A stretch of DNA of 64,000 nucleotides from NCBI GenBank assembly GCA_032622095.1, contig CP136061.1:2852001-2916000 (forward strand), read 5' to 3'. This document shows positions 1 through 14,100 of the stretch, piece by piece. Origin of the DNA: Siphonodentalium dalli. Its lineage: Eukaryota; Mollusca; Scaphopoda; Gadilida; Siphonodentaliidae. The notes beneath the pieces are model-generated. The model saw nothing but the letters and a program-made list of their open reading frames with translations, had not been told where the DNA came from and did no database searches. Within the stretch, counting starts at the first letter, position 1; every line of letters starts with the position of its first letter. Both the position numbers and the translations under genes were made by a program.

Positions 1-1080
1 TATTTGGTGTGGTAAGATTGTATTTCCACATCCGTTTCGAAGCCTTTCTGATTCAACTACGTACATTTTTGATTGGATAATACTATGCTAGCCTCCCTCA
101 AAACAGTCGGATAGACTGAAGGATAATGTCTTTATAGCACGAATGTATGCATTTTGTGTTATCCTCTCCCAGGGTTAGTGACAGTATGTTGGCGGTATTA
201 TTCAAGAATAATTCGGTGAGACGATTACTGGACGCAAACAAGCTTGTTCTTATGATCATGTTCAAGGAGTTTGGGTATATTATGCATTATGGTCATCTAC
301 GCCTTAGTAGAAATGCATCCGTCAAATGTCGGGCTTCAACATTAGAAGCCATATTCAGAAGTTGTCCGGGTACGTCAGTGCATTAGATGAGTATGCGAAT
401 TGATGAACCATATATTGGGAAGTGGCTGTTTGGGAAGATCACCAGGTGTACACGTTGTTATCCCCATTGGGCCACCATAGCTGACAATACGCATATAGAT
501 AGGTCCTTCTGGAAGCTAGTATACGCATCGACCGAATACCTTTCTAGTGTATCGCACAAGATGACACCTATACCCCATAAATTATGTAGCATCTGAATTA
601 TACCATAAGCTATACCACGAATGAAGCTCGCTAAGAATTCCAAGCTTTCGAAACAAACACGTGAGCTGGACACCGGCATATGTATTGTTTGAAACATTCC
701 GATTAGTGGCACCCTTCTACAAAGAAGTGTAGTAAACTGTTGTTGTGAGTGAGATAGATTAATCTGGCGAAGAGACGGAAACGGGTATAGATATTGCTGA
801 ATGTGGCAATTCAGAATAAGCTCAGGTACTGTTGTTTTGATTCTTGGAAGTCATAATATGACTATTCGGCGCACCTATATACGGTTACGGCCAGTTTGAG
901 CCCTTAGTGGAGAATGGATTTTGAAATGCCACATCGCGATTGTGGGTTTTCATCATTCCAAAAGGCTACGACTTACATTGGAACTAATATATGGCTTATA
1001 TTATGTACCGTTTCGTCTATACACATCGATATTATGACAAAAAGATGAAATTATTATGTGATAATATCGGCTTCTTATCA
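1..1080. other. Upstream intron or flank without recognised features
   Basis: No exon of the receptor and no element was recognised. Short open frames here look random. Confidence 0.45.
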
Positions 1081-2130
1081 ATTTCTGGCCGCCAGTTTGG
1101 CCGCCATATTGACTTTGAGTATCACTTGCCAAACCCTAATGAATAATTCATACATACCAACATCTAATGGTGGGTAGAAATCGCGAAACAATAACGCCCA
1201 TCCTAAGAAAGTAAAGGAATGTAGGCGTATTTTCAAATTTCGGTCGACATTTTGGCCGCCATCTTCGATTTGGAAAACCATTTCTTGCTTGAGATGTTAG
1301 GTAATTACTTCACCTCAGTATTTCCAACTCAACTGTACGCATGGATGGAGTTGTCTCGACAATAATGCCCAATGATGTGAATATGAGGGAATTTCGGTGA
1401 TTTTTCAAAATATGTCCGCCATTGTGGGCGCCATTTTGGATTTCGGGTACTTTTATTTGGCTATGGTACAAGGAAAGTTCTTCGCCTAAGTGTTCACAAC
1501 TCACAATAGTAAGCAAGTGTGGAGTTTTCATGACAATAATGCTCACTGATGTTAAAATCGGCGATTTTCGGCGATTTTTATTTCTGGTGGCCATTTTGGC
1601 CGCCATCTTGGATTTGGGCAAATATTCCTCAACTCAGATATAAGAGGAATCATAGCTCGAGTATCTCCTGCACATATATATGCATGGGTGTTGTTATAAT
1701 AGCAATAACATTCATTGATTCGAAACATTACATCGCGTTATTAACGTAGATTCGGCATTTGGGGAAAACGTGATATCGGACAAAAATATCCCGCAATGAA
1801 TGTATATTATGGTCCCCATGTGGTCGAAAATGACTCCTCTATATGATAAATGTATAAGATGACGCAAAGATATCAACATTTTCCCACAGAGACAAACGAA
1901 ATGTGGTAACATGTCAGAAAAATAGCATATTTTCATATTTCGGCGGCCATCTTGGCCGCCATATTGGATTCTGGTGTCGGATTTTTGGCTAATTTGTAAG
2001 GGTTGTATATTAGCATAACGAATCGAGCGGAAAACAAGACCGCATATGATACCGTCTTTACTATAACGGCGATCAAAGAGACATGGTGAATTTTAAAAAA
2101 TGGACGCCATGATGGACGCCATCTTGTCTG
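1081..2130. repeat. ~170-bp diverged tandem repeat carrying GCCGCCATNTTG (YY1-like) sites
   Basis: GGCCGCCATATTGAC (~1098), GGCCGCCATCTTCG (~1252), GGCGCCATTTTGGAT (~1428), GGCCGCCATCTTGGAT (~1598), GGCCGCCATATTGGAT (~1954) and GGACGCCATCTTG (~2113) recur with spacing near 155-180 bp, with one unit worn out near 1775. Surrounding words (GACAATAATGCCC, TGATGT, CGGCGATTTT) also recur. Confidence 0.8.
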
Positions 2131-3912
2131 GAGTCTCTGCGGCCACTTTTTTGTCTTGTTAACAAGAGAAAAAAAAATTAGAGAAGACCGTAAGGAAGAA
2201 AATTAGTGTGGTGAAGTTGAGTCCTGGGGGGGGGGGGGGGTGCAGAGGTCGACCAATATCTCCTGGACTAATAAATTTAATCACTATTTGACTTGTGTCT
2301 AGGTGATAGCCATTCCCGCGCAGCGACCAGGAGATTCCCTCCGACGGCGATAGTTTGATCAACTCTAGGAATCGGCTAAATTTGTCGACACTAAAATATA
2401 ATACATGTTACGCCAGCGATCAGAAGCAAGTGTTCGTTATGCTCGTTCTGGAATTTATGTATTCAGCAAGGTTTTCTTGACGTTAGCTTTTGGTATGTCT
2501 GAAACTATTTTCTTTCAAACTGTCTATTGGCAAAACCACTTTTGTTCATAATTCGATCATATCTCTCATAGTGTGTGGGTAAACACGCGCTATGCTACCG
2601 TGGCATACATTCGTTATGATTTTTCCCTCCAAATTGTTTCTTTTAAATTGAGTTTTTTATCAAAATTCACCAATCAGGCAGAATTAACAATTAATTAGTT
2701 CCCTTTGTATATCCATATACACTTTTCACTTCTGGAGGTAGCTTAGGCGTGGAAACCCTTAGCTGATTACTCCCCATTGAGTCCCTTTACGCTTTGCAAT
2801 ATATCCACAGAAGTGCATGTTGACAACTCGCATCATCTCCATATGTAATACAAATAAAGTTGCACACCATAGGCATCGTGTGCGGTTCCCGCTGTGTTGG
2901 TTTGGGCTCTACATTTGAGCCAGGCGTTAGTTATATCATTTCAAGTATTGTATATCATGGCTGCAACATTTTCTAAACAGCAAGTTATCGACATTTTAAT
3001 GGGGATGATAGCGTTTTTGTCGGAAATTGTTGTACCTCATCATTAGAATATTTAGACGACGATGACCCCCCCCCCCCCGGCTATCAACTACAACCTGTCG
3101 CCCAGCGCCGATGGCTTCGATAATATCAACTCGATTGACTGATCAAAACACGTTGAAAGGTATCAATACAACCATTTACCCAAAGTCAGAGCCATTTTTA
3201 TATCGCAAAATAGTGCGTATGCTCATATGCTATATATATGGATTGTCAAATTTATCTTAAACTATATCATAGGTGTGGCATCGAATATACACGCATGCCA
3301 ACGATATATCAGGAATATGTGTGAACGGGTAGCATGCAAGCTCCATTTAGGTTAATTTTGACCTCACTTATTTATCACGGAAGCGTGTTTATAACATTTG
3401 TTCACCTAAGAGTGGCTCAGTGTTACAACTTGCACGCACACACATATTATCCACACCTATTCTTCTGCTGCTACAAATTACACGAAGATACACACAAAGA
3501 GGAACCTCGTATATACATGTGTATATACAGCTGGAATCTTATTTTCGAACATGCACCAATTAATTGACTACATGTCGCACGTATTCATTGTGTACATGTA
3601 TTTATATCCGATATGTATTCGTACACATTTATATTGGATAGGGTTTGTATTGGAGCCAAATTATGCATAACCTTACAATAACATACTAATTATAGGTCAC
3701 TGAATATAATCTCGACAAAGGAGTTATTATCCAATGTACTTCCTCACACGGGCTCATGGCCAGAACTGAACGAGGAATGAGAATGTAGTAAAACGTTTGT
3801 TATGTCTTTATGTCAGCTCGATCGTGGTACGCTAATCAGTCGGTGCAGCAGTTTGGAAGAGATAACACTGGCGTAAGTCAGCGTCAGTTGTAATTTGTTT
3901 GGGGAATTTTAG
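2131..3912. other. Upstream intron with G15 and C13 tracts
   Basis: G15 at 2226-2240 and C13 at 3066-3078. 2405-2495 resembles 4120-4212. No exon recognised. Confidence 0.5.
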
Positions 3913-4050
3913 GGCTGGCGTACAATGCTGTCTGCAGTACTAATCCAAATGTGGAAAACCAATGTGCTGCGTTGCTGTCGTGTCAAGGAGGCGTCTGTAA
4001 ATGTGCTGATAGTGCTAACCAGTATTGGGATGGAGACAGCTGTGAAACAA
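3913..4050 (+). CDS. Exon: EGF/EB-like cysteine-rich ectodomain module
   Basis: Acceptor TTTTAG before 3913, donor GTTAGT at 4051. Only the frame starting after two bases is open. It gives six cysteines in the order AVC, NQC, LSC, GVC, KC, DSC, with a closing WDGDSCE, as in EGF-like or EB modules of invertebrate multi-EGF receptors. The exon ends with one spare base (A), which the next exon completes to a Thr codon, so the module sits directly outside the membrane. Similar exons may lie upstream. Intron sequence just after this exon (about 4120-4212) resembles 2405-2495, which hints at an older duplication of the area. Confidence 0.8.
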
Positions 4051-7000
4051 GTTAGTAGCCTACATCCAACACAAAAAACAGTCACCTACGTTCGTTTGAT
4101 AGTTAATGTCACTTCCGGAAAGTTACACCAGTCAAATGTGTTAGTAGCAAGTATTTGTCATGCTCGATCTGGAATGTATGTGTGAAGCAAGGGTTTCCTG
4201 TCGTTAGCCTTTGTGTAAGGCTAACAAACATCACAGATTGAACCCCAAATTATCAATTTGTAGATTTGGTAATAGCTTCCAAAAAACATGTTTCGGTTTT
4301 ACTGAGCGGCTTTATGATCAGAAAATGTGAGCTTATTCCATCATATAAAGCATTCCAATTACACCTATAGTAATGCATATATAGTACAGCGTTGGACAAA
4401 AACGTGCCCGGACTTGCTTTAGTCATGTGCTGTAGAGATTTGTCATCCCACGAAAAAGTCCAAAGTCTATTCACATGTGAACCATCTGGGATATTGGGAT
4501 ATGCTGTTTGTACGGGTTAGTGACAAACTTACATAATACCACCAGTGAATGTATCTAATTGTGAAAATACACTGTTTTATTCCGTAGCAAATATGTTATT
4601 TGTTCGGAACTCCAACAGTTGCTAATGGAAAATGTTTACTCTGTCCTGATATATATAGCATCATGTACTGACTTGGTGGGTAACAGCGAGTACAATGTAC
4701 AACAATTCCCTTCACAGGCATGGGTGTAAAACCAGTCATGATGGTCTCGGGGCGTAAACAGCATTTCGCTATCATAAAATCCCAGCTGGTTTACCTACAA
4801 GCAGACTTGGATTATTCAAGAACAAACGGTTTGCCTCGATCCTGAATACTGTGATATCATTGATGGTATAGTTGCTTTTGTGATTTAGTAATGATACAAA
4901 GCCTCCACTCCTATTTTCTGTATATTATGGAAAACGATTATATCAGCTTCGAGGACCTTCTGTATTTATTTTTAATAAAAGCTGCCCACAAGTATGTCTA
5001 ACAATGTATATCTCATTCTCCTCACATGTTCGACTTGGATATACTGCATGATTCACATGGATATTGGAGTTGTCATTTGTGTTTCCTTCGTGTCCTTGGT
5101 GGGCGACACGAATCTTGTATATTCTATGAAATTGCCATCTAAAAACCAACTCAACACAATTGCTCGCTTTATGAACATATATAGAGTAAAAGAGAGTTTT
5201 TGATCTATGCATTGTTTAACATGCAATTTATTCAATTGCAAACCCTACTTGAGACAAATTATATAATATTAGACATCAAGAATTAATATCCAATATGTAT
5301 CTTATTGAGAGCTGATCCGATCGTACTTTTCCAATTTCAGCGGATACTGGAACACATACAGGAATAGATATGATTACAATAATTATTATAATAAGTGTTA
5401 TCGCTGTTGTGGTGTTACTGCTGATTGTTGTGACTGTTATATTAATCAGACGAAGACGAAACAAACACGAGTAAGTGTATACATATATACATTATCCTGA
5501 AATAAGTAATTGGTTATCTTCAATGCGATGAATTATTTCATTCAAATCGGGATTGTGTGATTCCGCATTTGGACCTGAAGGTGGAACCAGGGTTTCACAT
5601 TCGTGATATTTAGTTGTTGTTATTGATATATATATATATATATCTTCATCGGATATAAAGAGTGTCAAACGTCCATCATATTTTGGTCGATTTGAAGTGT
5701 GAAAATGACTTCCCCTCAATATACAGATCACATAGCATGGACAGCTTTTATATTCAGATTAGCAACATCATATGTATGTGTTACTACTCTGATTTGTGTA
5801 TTCACCAGTACTTCCCTATGTTTTTAATATTTTTAGAAGATAGATAAGTTATGATAAATTTTATTTAAAAGTCGGAGGTATTTATTTATTAGGGACATTC
5901 TTCTGTGCGCGAAACTACAGATTGCCGAGTTGTGTACTAATCATTCAAGCCATTCCAATAAATCAAACAGCTTTGTGTGTTTATTATACACATTTATAGA
6001 TCCTGGAACTTGTATGCCACTAGAACATTGGAAAATCAGTTAAGGTCAAAGCTGTTTTGTGAATCGGCAAATATTTTCTAAAAAAATGAATGTTCCACAT
6101 TCGTCATGCTTCCTATTTTCCGGAACAGTCGTGATTTTCCCCCGCAAATTACATGAATTAACAATAGCGGCAAATTACATGCATTAACAATAGCGGCAAA
6201 TTACATGCATTAACAATAGCGGCAACTTACATGCATTAACAAAAGCGGCAAATTACATGAATTAACAATAGCGGCAAATTACATGCATTAACAATAGCGG
6301 CAAAGGCAAATTACATGCATTAACAAAAGCGGCAAAGGCAAATTACATGCATTAACAATAGCGGCAAAGGCAACTGGAAACTCGTTGCTCTCCTGTAACA
6401 ATGCTCTTCCCTGAAATAGCATTTATATGTTTGGTTTAGCCAGGGATATTACGTACATACTACATGCATATGAATATAATTATGTTATGCATACTCATTT
6501 ACTTTACTTTGCGGCCGTAGCCAACGGCGACCAATGACCATGTCATTCCCGGTTATACACGTCTACAACGTTTGCATATGGTCATACATCTTGTTTGGAA
6601 TACACATATACATTTCCACTCATTTGCATAAATGCCAAATAGAACTGTCAATCAATCAATCAGTATCGATCTGATGATACCCACCCTGTTTGGTCTCATT
6701 TCAGGAACGATAACTCTATCCGAAGTACACGACCTATATGCAGTACTCCCGTCGGAGTTTGACCTATATTCTCCGCCCACGCATTGCATCATGGTCTATT
6801 TGTATGCCGGTTGTGCATGTCCGGACATGACCCGTTGGTTATATCCAATGGGATAATGTTAAAGTGACACTCGCATTGAAAACTTCAAAAAATTCAAAAC
6901 TTCAAAAATTTCAAAAACTTCAAAAATTTCAAAAATTTCAAAAACTTCAAAAATTTCAAAAACTTCAAAAATTTCAAAAATTTCAAAAACTTCAAAAATC

Positions 7001-8052
7001 TCAAAAAATTTCAAAAAAGTTCAAAAACTTCAAAATACTCAAAAATTTCAAAAAACTTAAAAAACTTTTCAAAAAGAAACAAAAATGAAAAACAGAAAAA
7101 AATTCATAAATTAAAAAAATATGAAAAACTTAAAAAACTTCAACTTTTTCTAAAATTCAAAAATAATTTAAAATTAAATTAAAATTAACTGTCTTTTAAT
7201 ATATCTAACCCACTGCCACTTCTAAGGGTTCCACACTACACCTGAGGGGATATTGAGTGGTCTACACACGTCTCCTAAACCCTAGAATAAGATCCAGCCC
7301 ATAAGAAACACTGCCTCCTGCAATGCCTGTCATTCGAATCTGACGCAATCACTACTTCTGGCGCAATGCCTGAGTCATTCGAATCTGGCGCAATCCCTAC
7401 TTCCGGCGCAACGCCTGAGTCATTGGAATCTGACGCAATCCCTCGTGAAACCTACCGGCTGACTCACACCCATCGGCTAAACGTTGTATCACATGCTTAT
7501 TATTTGATCATATCGTGGAAATTCAATGTTTTGTCATCACTCATGAGATATAACCCATATCCACTGAAAAAGGGTGGATATCCTCTATTTATTTATAATT
7601 TTTTCTTTGTTATCTTTTTTTTTATCCCTCTTTTTTATCTACCACTTCCTGTTTTTATTCGCTCTTCTTTTTCTTACAACTTCTAATCCCTCATAATCTT
7701 CGAATATCCACTTTCATCTCCAAGTTTTTGAAAAAATTCCTTGTTTAGTAGCACCTCCAGATGGGCTCTATAGAATTTGAACGAGGCATCCATCTTGGAT
7801 ATTACTCTTTTTATGACTAAATCAGTTAGCACGCTCTACAGATGGCATATAGGTAGCATGCTCTACAGATGTCATATAGGCCTCTTCACATCTTGTTTTC
7901 CATAATTTATTCATTCCTAATCGCTCCATTGACTGTAACAAATTAAATTACCCCCTCCCCCTGTATTTAGAATACATCCTTGATTATTAATATTTCCTCC
8001 TTTCATGGTGTGCATGTTCCTTGGGACATCTTTGCTAATGTGAAGCCACACC

Positions 8053-8107
<55 letters not shown>

Positions 8108-11100
8108 ACTTTAAAAGCCCGCGAAAATATTACTCATATTATAGACTTCCCTTTGAAGACCTTTGTATGTGACAATGATCCGTAATATTGTTTCTAAGTG
8201 ACACTGGCCAGTGAAACTGATACTACGGGTATGAACTAGCCAACTTCACATCGTAACGATAATAAAAGGGACACTTCATCTATATCAGTCTCAAAACGTG
8301 TTGGTACACATCTGTGTGGAAACTAAAACCAATCACTCTTCGTCCGTCATCCGTACATAATTGTAATATAATTTTCTCAGAAACCACGGGATCCCTTTGG
8401 CTGAAATTTGGTCTCAACATGGGATCAGAAATTATCCATGGAAGACAACAGTGTCCGTGTGGGGAGAAGCTTCGTAGTGTTTCGCTGTCGCCATGGTGTT
8501 TGTTTGGGTATAGGCATGGGTGGTGAGTGTGGTTCTCATATGGTCTGAACTAGCCTTTACTGACTGAGGTAATTTAGTGCACATGTCATCACTTCACTGA
8601 TAACCATTATATGGTCAAATCCCTACACTATCAAACGCAATGTTTCAATAATGGGTTTTCTTAAAATTTTGACTAAATATTGGTTATATTATACGCATCA
8701 GCGATCCTTCTTAATAACGCTCTGTATATTTTCAAACGCATTGCACTAAATGGGTTTGGAATAGCCATACAGGAAAGGAGAAACTGAGGTCCTGGGTAGG
8801 TCGACTGCATATAGCAGTATATATGGGGTACAGACATGGACAGCAATGGGTTCCTCGTGGCTTCTGGTCTACACATGACATATTAAAGTTAACCACACCC
8901 ATCGGCGCGCCTTTATTGGGCTATGAAGCGCCATACAGGCTCGAATCATGGCCTTCGCCATGTGTTTCTATTTGAACCCACATTAGTAACTAAATAAAAT
9001 CTTTCTCTCCAGGTTGTTTCACGCCATAACCTTGATTTGGAAAGCTTGAAGGGCTAATTAAGCTTCAATTTAAATCTCAACATTTTCTTATTTGAAGAAC
9101 GTATCTGGTTAAACATGTCCACCATAGTAAGCTCATTTAATTCAAAGAGCTTCACACATAGTCCCACTAGTAATGATGTGTCGTTATTTACTGCAGAAAT
9201 GGTCATATAGAATACAATACAACACATTTTGGTCACATACCTTAAAGGTGCACGTCACTTTCGCAAGATATCGAACTGACCATGTATAGAGTGGAATGAC
9301 ATGTCGGGTATCAAATGTATAATCAGTTCCAGTATTTCGTCCATAAGGCAGTTTTGGTTGTAACATCATTGTGTATGACGGTTCATTCATATGATACCTT
9401 AGCGGTTGCATTCGATACTGTCTGTTGTATTTTATGTCTTATATCATGTATATTAATTGCTCCATGGATGGTAGGAGTATGGCATTGGTGTCTGGTTCTT
9501 CGATGTATTCTAGTCATAGTTCATTCATATTATTACTCTAAAATCTCCATTAAATGGAGAAACTAAAGAGCCCATATTATGTAGACTAGTGTATAAATAC
9601 TTACTTCATGCATTATTTTTATCAATTATATGTATTATAACTCCCATCAAGATAGGCTGTTATACAGAGGAAACAAAGCATGTACCAAGTGACAGTCTGT
9701 ACCAAGTGACAGTCTCATGTCACGAAAGGCCTACTATGTGGACACATTTTCTTATCAAAACGCTCTATTATGTAGGGGGTTATCAACCATTGGTCTGGAA
9801 AAGGCATACGAGCGGAAGGCGTGTATACACATTTATTCGATGTACTCTTTAATCGTCGATTTCTATTTATTGTCGTTAATTTATAGCATTATTAGTAGGA
9901 ATCTAAACTCGCCGTTATATTGAGAAAATAATGCGTCAATACCAGTCAATACTGCTTTATTGGCGGTAAATGAAATTATTGAATCATGTATCGCAGCTAA
10001 ACAAGCGAGACAACTGATCACAACTGATTACAAAAATTAGTAATATTTCTGAAGCCTTGAGTGGGTTGTAATACACAGTGTGAATTTTCATTATTGCTAC
10101 CATTTAAGGAAACATGCCCCCGATAGGGCTACTATGCGAACACATGTCTATATTAATTTCACATATTCCTTACCGTTCATTCGTATATACTCCAAGCTCT
10201 CTGTTAATACAGAGGCATCAAAACATTGGTCTGGAAGAGACCTACTATGTGGATGCGTGTATACATATTTACTTGATGTATTCTTTAATCGTTCATTTCT
10301 CTTTATTATCGTTCATTTATAGCATTATTAGAAGAAATTTAGTCTAAAATCTCCATTACATGGAGACAATAAAGAGCCCATATGGTGTAGACTAATGCAT
10401 AAATACTTACTTCATGTATTCTTTTCACCAATTATATGTATTGTACATCCTATACATTTAGTCTGTTATACAGAGGAAACAAAGCATGTACTACGTGGCA
10501 GTTTCATATGACGATAAGACCTACCATGTGAACACATGTGCATATTAATTTCACATATTCTTCTCAAAACGCTCTATTTTATACGGGGGGTATCAAACAT
10601 TGGTCTGGAAAAGGCATGCTATGTGGACGCGTGTATACATATTGACTTCATATATGCATTCATAGTTCATTTCTCTTAATTGTCGTTCATTTAATAGCAT
10701 TATTAGTAGAAATATAGTCTAAAACCGTCGGTATATGGAGAATATATAGCGTCAATACTGTTTTATTGTTGGTAACTCAAATTATTGCATCATGTATCGC
10801 AACTAAACAAGCGAGATAACTCATAAATTCTTAATAGTTCTGATGTCTATGGCAGTTCACACAGTGTATATTTTCATTGTTGTTACCATTTTAGTGCATA
10901 CATTACTGATTTCTGTGTAAGAACGCCGGTCTCCATTGTTGTTATGATTGTGCCTATAACTGTCCATATTCTTAAAGCAAGTACGGTACCTCTATGTGAT
11001 ATGATCTATAAAAATTTCCATTTTCATAGGTAAATCACGTATAAACGCTCTTTAATGTATAGTTAAACTGAGTTTTCACATGCAGGGCTATGTCTTTGTG

Positions 11101-14100
11101 GACTATATACGTGGTATACTTCAGTATATACACGAAGTGAATGTGTTCTAAGTATGCGTATCTGATTTATGTATACGTCCGTGTTTCTTAAAGCAAATCC
11201 AATACATATTAGTGCGTTATATTATGATGTACATTAAGTGCCCTTTTCACTGTTAAATCAAGTAAAAAGGCCCTCTACTATAGTTAACTATTCAGTTCCA
11301 CATACGCTATAAGATCTATGGTGGTCCGGTGTGTCTTATCAATATGCCATTATATGCACGAATGTAATGTGTTCAAATATGTGGGTTATGATGTATACTT
11401 TAGTGTTAAAGTATATAAGCACTCTTTAAGATATGCATATGCAGAATGTTGCCTCTTTACACTGACAGAAAAAAAAGGAATATATAATTTTGAGTACTAC
11501 TCTTCATAAAACGTTAGAAAACCATAATCTAACAACGAATATCGAAGAACAATGTAATTACTTGATAAGCATTGTAAATATTTCGTCTGTTTTAAATAAA
11601 ATGGAAATATTTCGTCTATTTGAAATACAGTTGGAAGCAACAATCAAGTATTTAAATGAAATTTGGACCAAAATCTTATAATTTGAGAAAACGTATATAA
11701 TTTCTATCGAAGTCTTATAATAAAGGAAGGCTTTGTGCGAATCCATTCGGTCTAATGTGTGAATGTGTTCATCATCGCAAATATAATGATGCAGAAATTA
11801 ATATTTCCTAGAATAATGTTAACATAGCTTGTATTTAACCGAAATAATATAGCATTTGAGTTAAAATGTTTCATATTAGGACCATAACGAACCAATGCAT
11901 AAAAATACAATATTTTGTTTTTCATTCTCGATCAAAATAATGCAGGGTTGTCAATTATCAACAAAAAACAAATACTTTGAAACAAAAACGATGACATAAG
12001 AAGGAATATCCAAGAGCTAGTGTGAAAATAACCCTCACATTTATAAAAAAAAAACAATAAAATTAAAGTTTTCGAGTAAGTCCTTCAAATTTATTGAATG
12101 TTTTCGTCTATGTTGGATCAAATTTGACACAAAAATCAATTAGCTCACTAACAGTTCGCGCAATATCTCATATTTTGAGAAAACGTTTGCAATTTTAGAC
12201 AACAATATTGCTAGTGAAGGTGAATATTTCATCCTGGAACTCATGAAATATGATAAAAATAGATGTAAAGACACTTCACGAGCCCTCATATATTTGAGTT
12301 ATGAACATAAAGTCATCTCATAGTGCCATTGTACCCCATAATTTGGTCAGGAGAAATATGTATTTCATATTTGACCCTTCATCTGTGGTAAAAAATGAAT
12401 TAAGGGACATGGGAGTGGTGTCCCTAGACATTAACCTAGAGCATAAATTGACTCAATTATGCAATTTTAGGCAACATTCTTGCCAGGGAAAGTGTATATT
12501 TCATGTTGGAACTCATCCAATGTGATAAACATGCATCATAAGACACTTAATGAGCTCTGATGACTTTGAGTTATGACAACAACGGCATCTCATACTAGAT
12601 TGTAAGCCATAATTTGGTCAGGAAAAGTGTAAATTTCATATTTTATCCTACATGTGTTTTAACAATCAATGTAATTACACCCCATCGGTCGCCTAGACAC
12701 AGCGTAAATGTTCTCAAGTTTTCAATTGTAGGCCACAATGTCGGCAGTGAAGGTAAACATTTCATGTTGGAACCCATGAAATGTGATAAAATGGATAAAA
12801 AGACACTTCCTGAGTCCTTATGACTGAGTTATGAACATAAAGGGAACTCATAGTGTATTGTAGGTCATAATTTGTTAAGGAAAATTGTAAATTTCATGTC
12901 TTAAGCTCCATGTGTTTAAAAAATATATGTAATTACAACCATTGGGTCCCTAGAGATCAATCCACAGTCCATATGTAGTCCATATGCAATTTTAGGGAAC
13001 AGTTTTGCTAGTGAAGGTGAACATTCCATGCTGGAACTCATGAAATATGATAAAAATAGATGAAAAGACACTTTCTGAGGCCTTGGTCGGGAGAAATGTG
13101 TATTGTATTTTGACCCTTGATGCGTGGTAGCAATCAATGAAATTACACCCCACGGTATCCTCAGATATGAAGCAACATCATAAATGCACTCAGTTTTGGC
13201 AATTTAGACAACATTGTTGATAGGGAAGTTGTACATGTCATGTTGGAACTGGTGAAATGTGATAATAATTGATCAAAAGACACTCGATGAGCCCTGATGG
13301 GTTTCAATTATGGTCATAAAGGCATATGATAGTGTCATTATACAACGGGGAAATTTGTGAAGCGCTAACAAAGCGTATCTGCACGGTGTTATACGAATCA
13401 AAATGATCCTGATATAATAAATGCAATCTAGATCATACTCAGTATCTTCGTATCGACTGAATATATCGTTATTCGATGGTGTTCCTGACATACCTCCGTC
13501 TTTACTTTTCTTATGCTTTTGTAGATTGTAGTTCGTCGATAATATCTTTCTGCACAAATGGCACCCGTGTATTGTCTCGAATCATGGGAAGAACTATCGT
13601 CCTTATACCAGCGAAAAGATGAGCAAATATGGTGTGGTATTATAAACTCGCCGCGTTCGTACCTCTATTTATCGTTTAGAGTAATTGTTCTTAGATAAAA
13701 AAAATAGGCGCGCCGGCCCCCTCATCCCCACTGCCGCCGCGCCTATTTTTTTTATCTAAGAACAATTACTCTAAACGATAAATAGAGGTACGAACGCGGC
13801 GAGTTTATAATACCACACCATATTTGCTCATCTTTTCGCTGGTATAAGGACGATAGTTCTTCCCATGATTCGAGACAATACACGGGTGCCATTTGTGCAG
13901 AAAGATATTATCGACGAACTACAATCTACAAAAGCATAAGAAAAGTAAAGACGGAGGTATGTCAGGAACACCATCGAATAACGATATATTCAGTCGATAC
14001 GAAGATACTGAGTATGATCTAGATTGCATTTATTATATCAGGATCATTTTGATTCGTATAACACCGTGCAGATACGCTTTGTTAGCGCTTCACAAATTTC

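Larger units (their letters stand above)
5883..13712 (+). repeat. Left arm of 7.8-kb inverted repeat
   Basis: The arm pairs with 13738-21563. Paired coordinates sum to 27450 near the centre and 27446 outside the (TA)n tract, so the left arm is 4 bp longer. I saw about six base differences, at 7824, 8403, 12147, 12875, 12877 and 13006, so identity is near 99.9%. Content is non-coding: a 26-bp minisatellite (6143-6372), a TTCAAAAA-type low-complexity block (6882-7150), (TA)n (8056-8105), an ~800-bp repeat (9538-10880) and an ~265-bp repeat (12040-13330). Confidence 0.95.

Noticed and set aside
6864-7088. Open frame of Leu/Phe-Gln-Lys repeats, present three times (also 20358-20582 and 21738-21962)
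   Set aside because: It is the translation of a TTCAAAAA low-complexity repeat. No start context, conserved domain or splice support; the copies come from the palindrome.
13706-13745. PacBio SMRTbell adapter left in the assembly
   Set aside because: The loop sequence does not resemble the adapter as I know it. An artefact of another kind is still possible and is raised as a finding.
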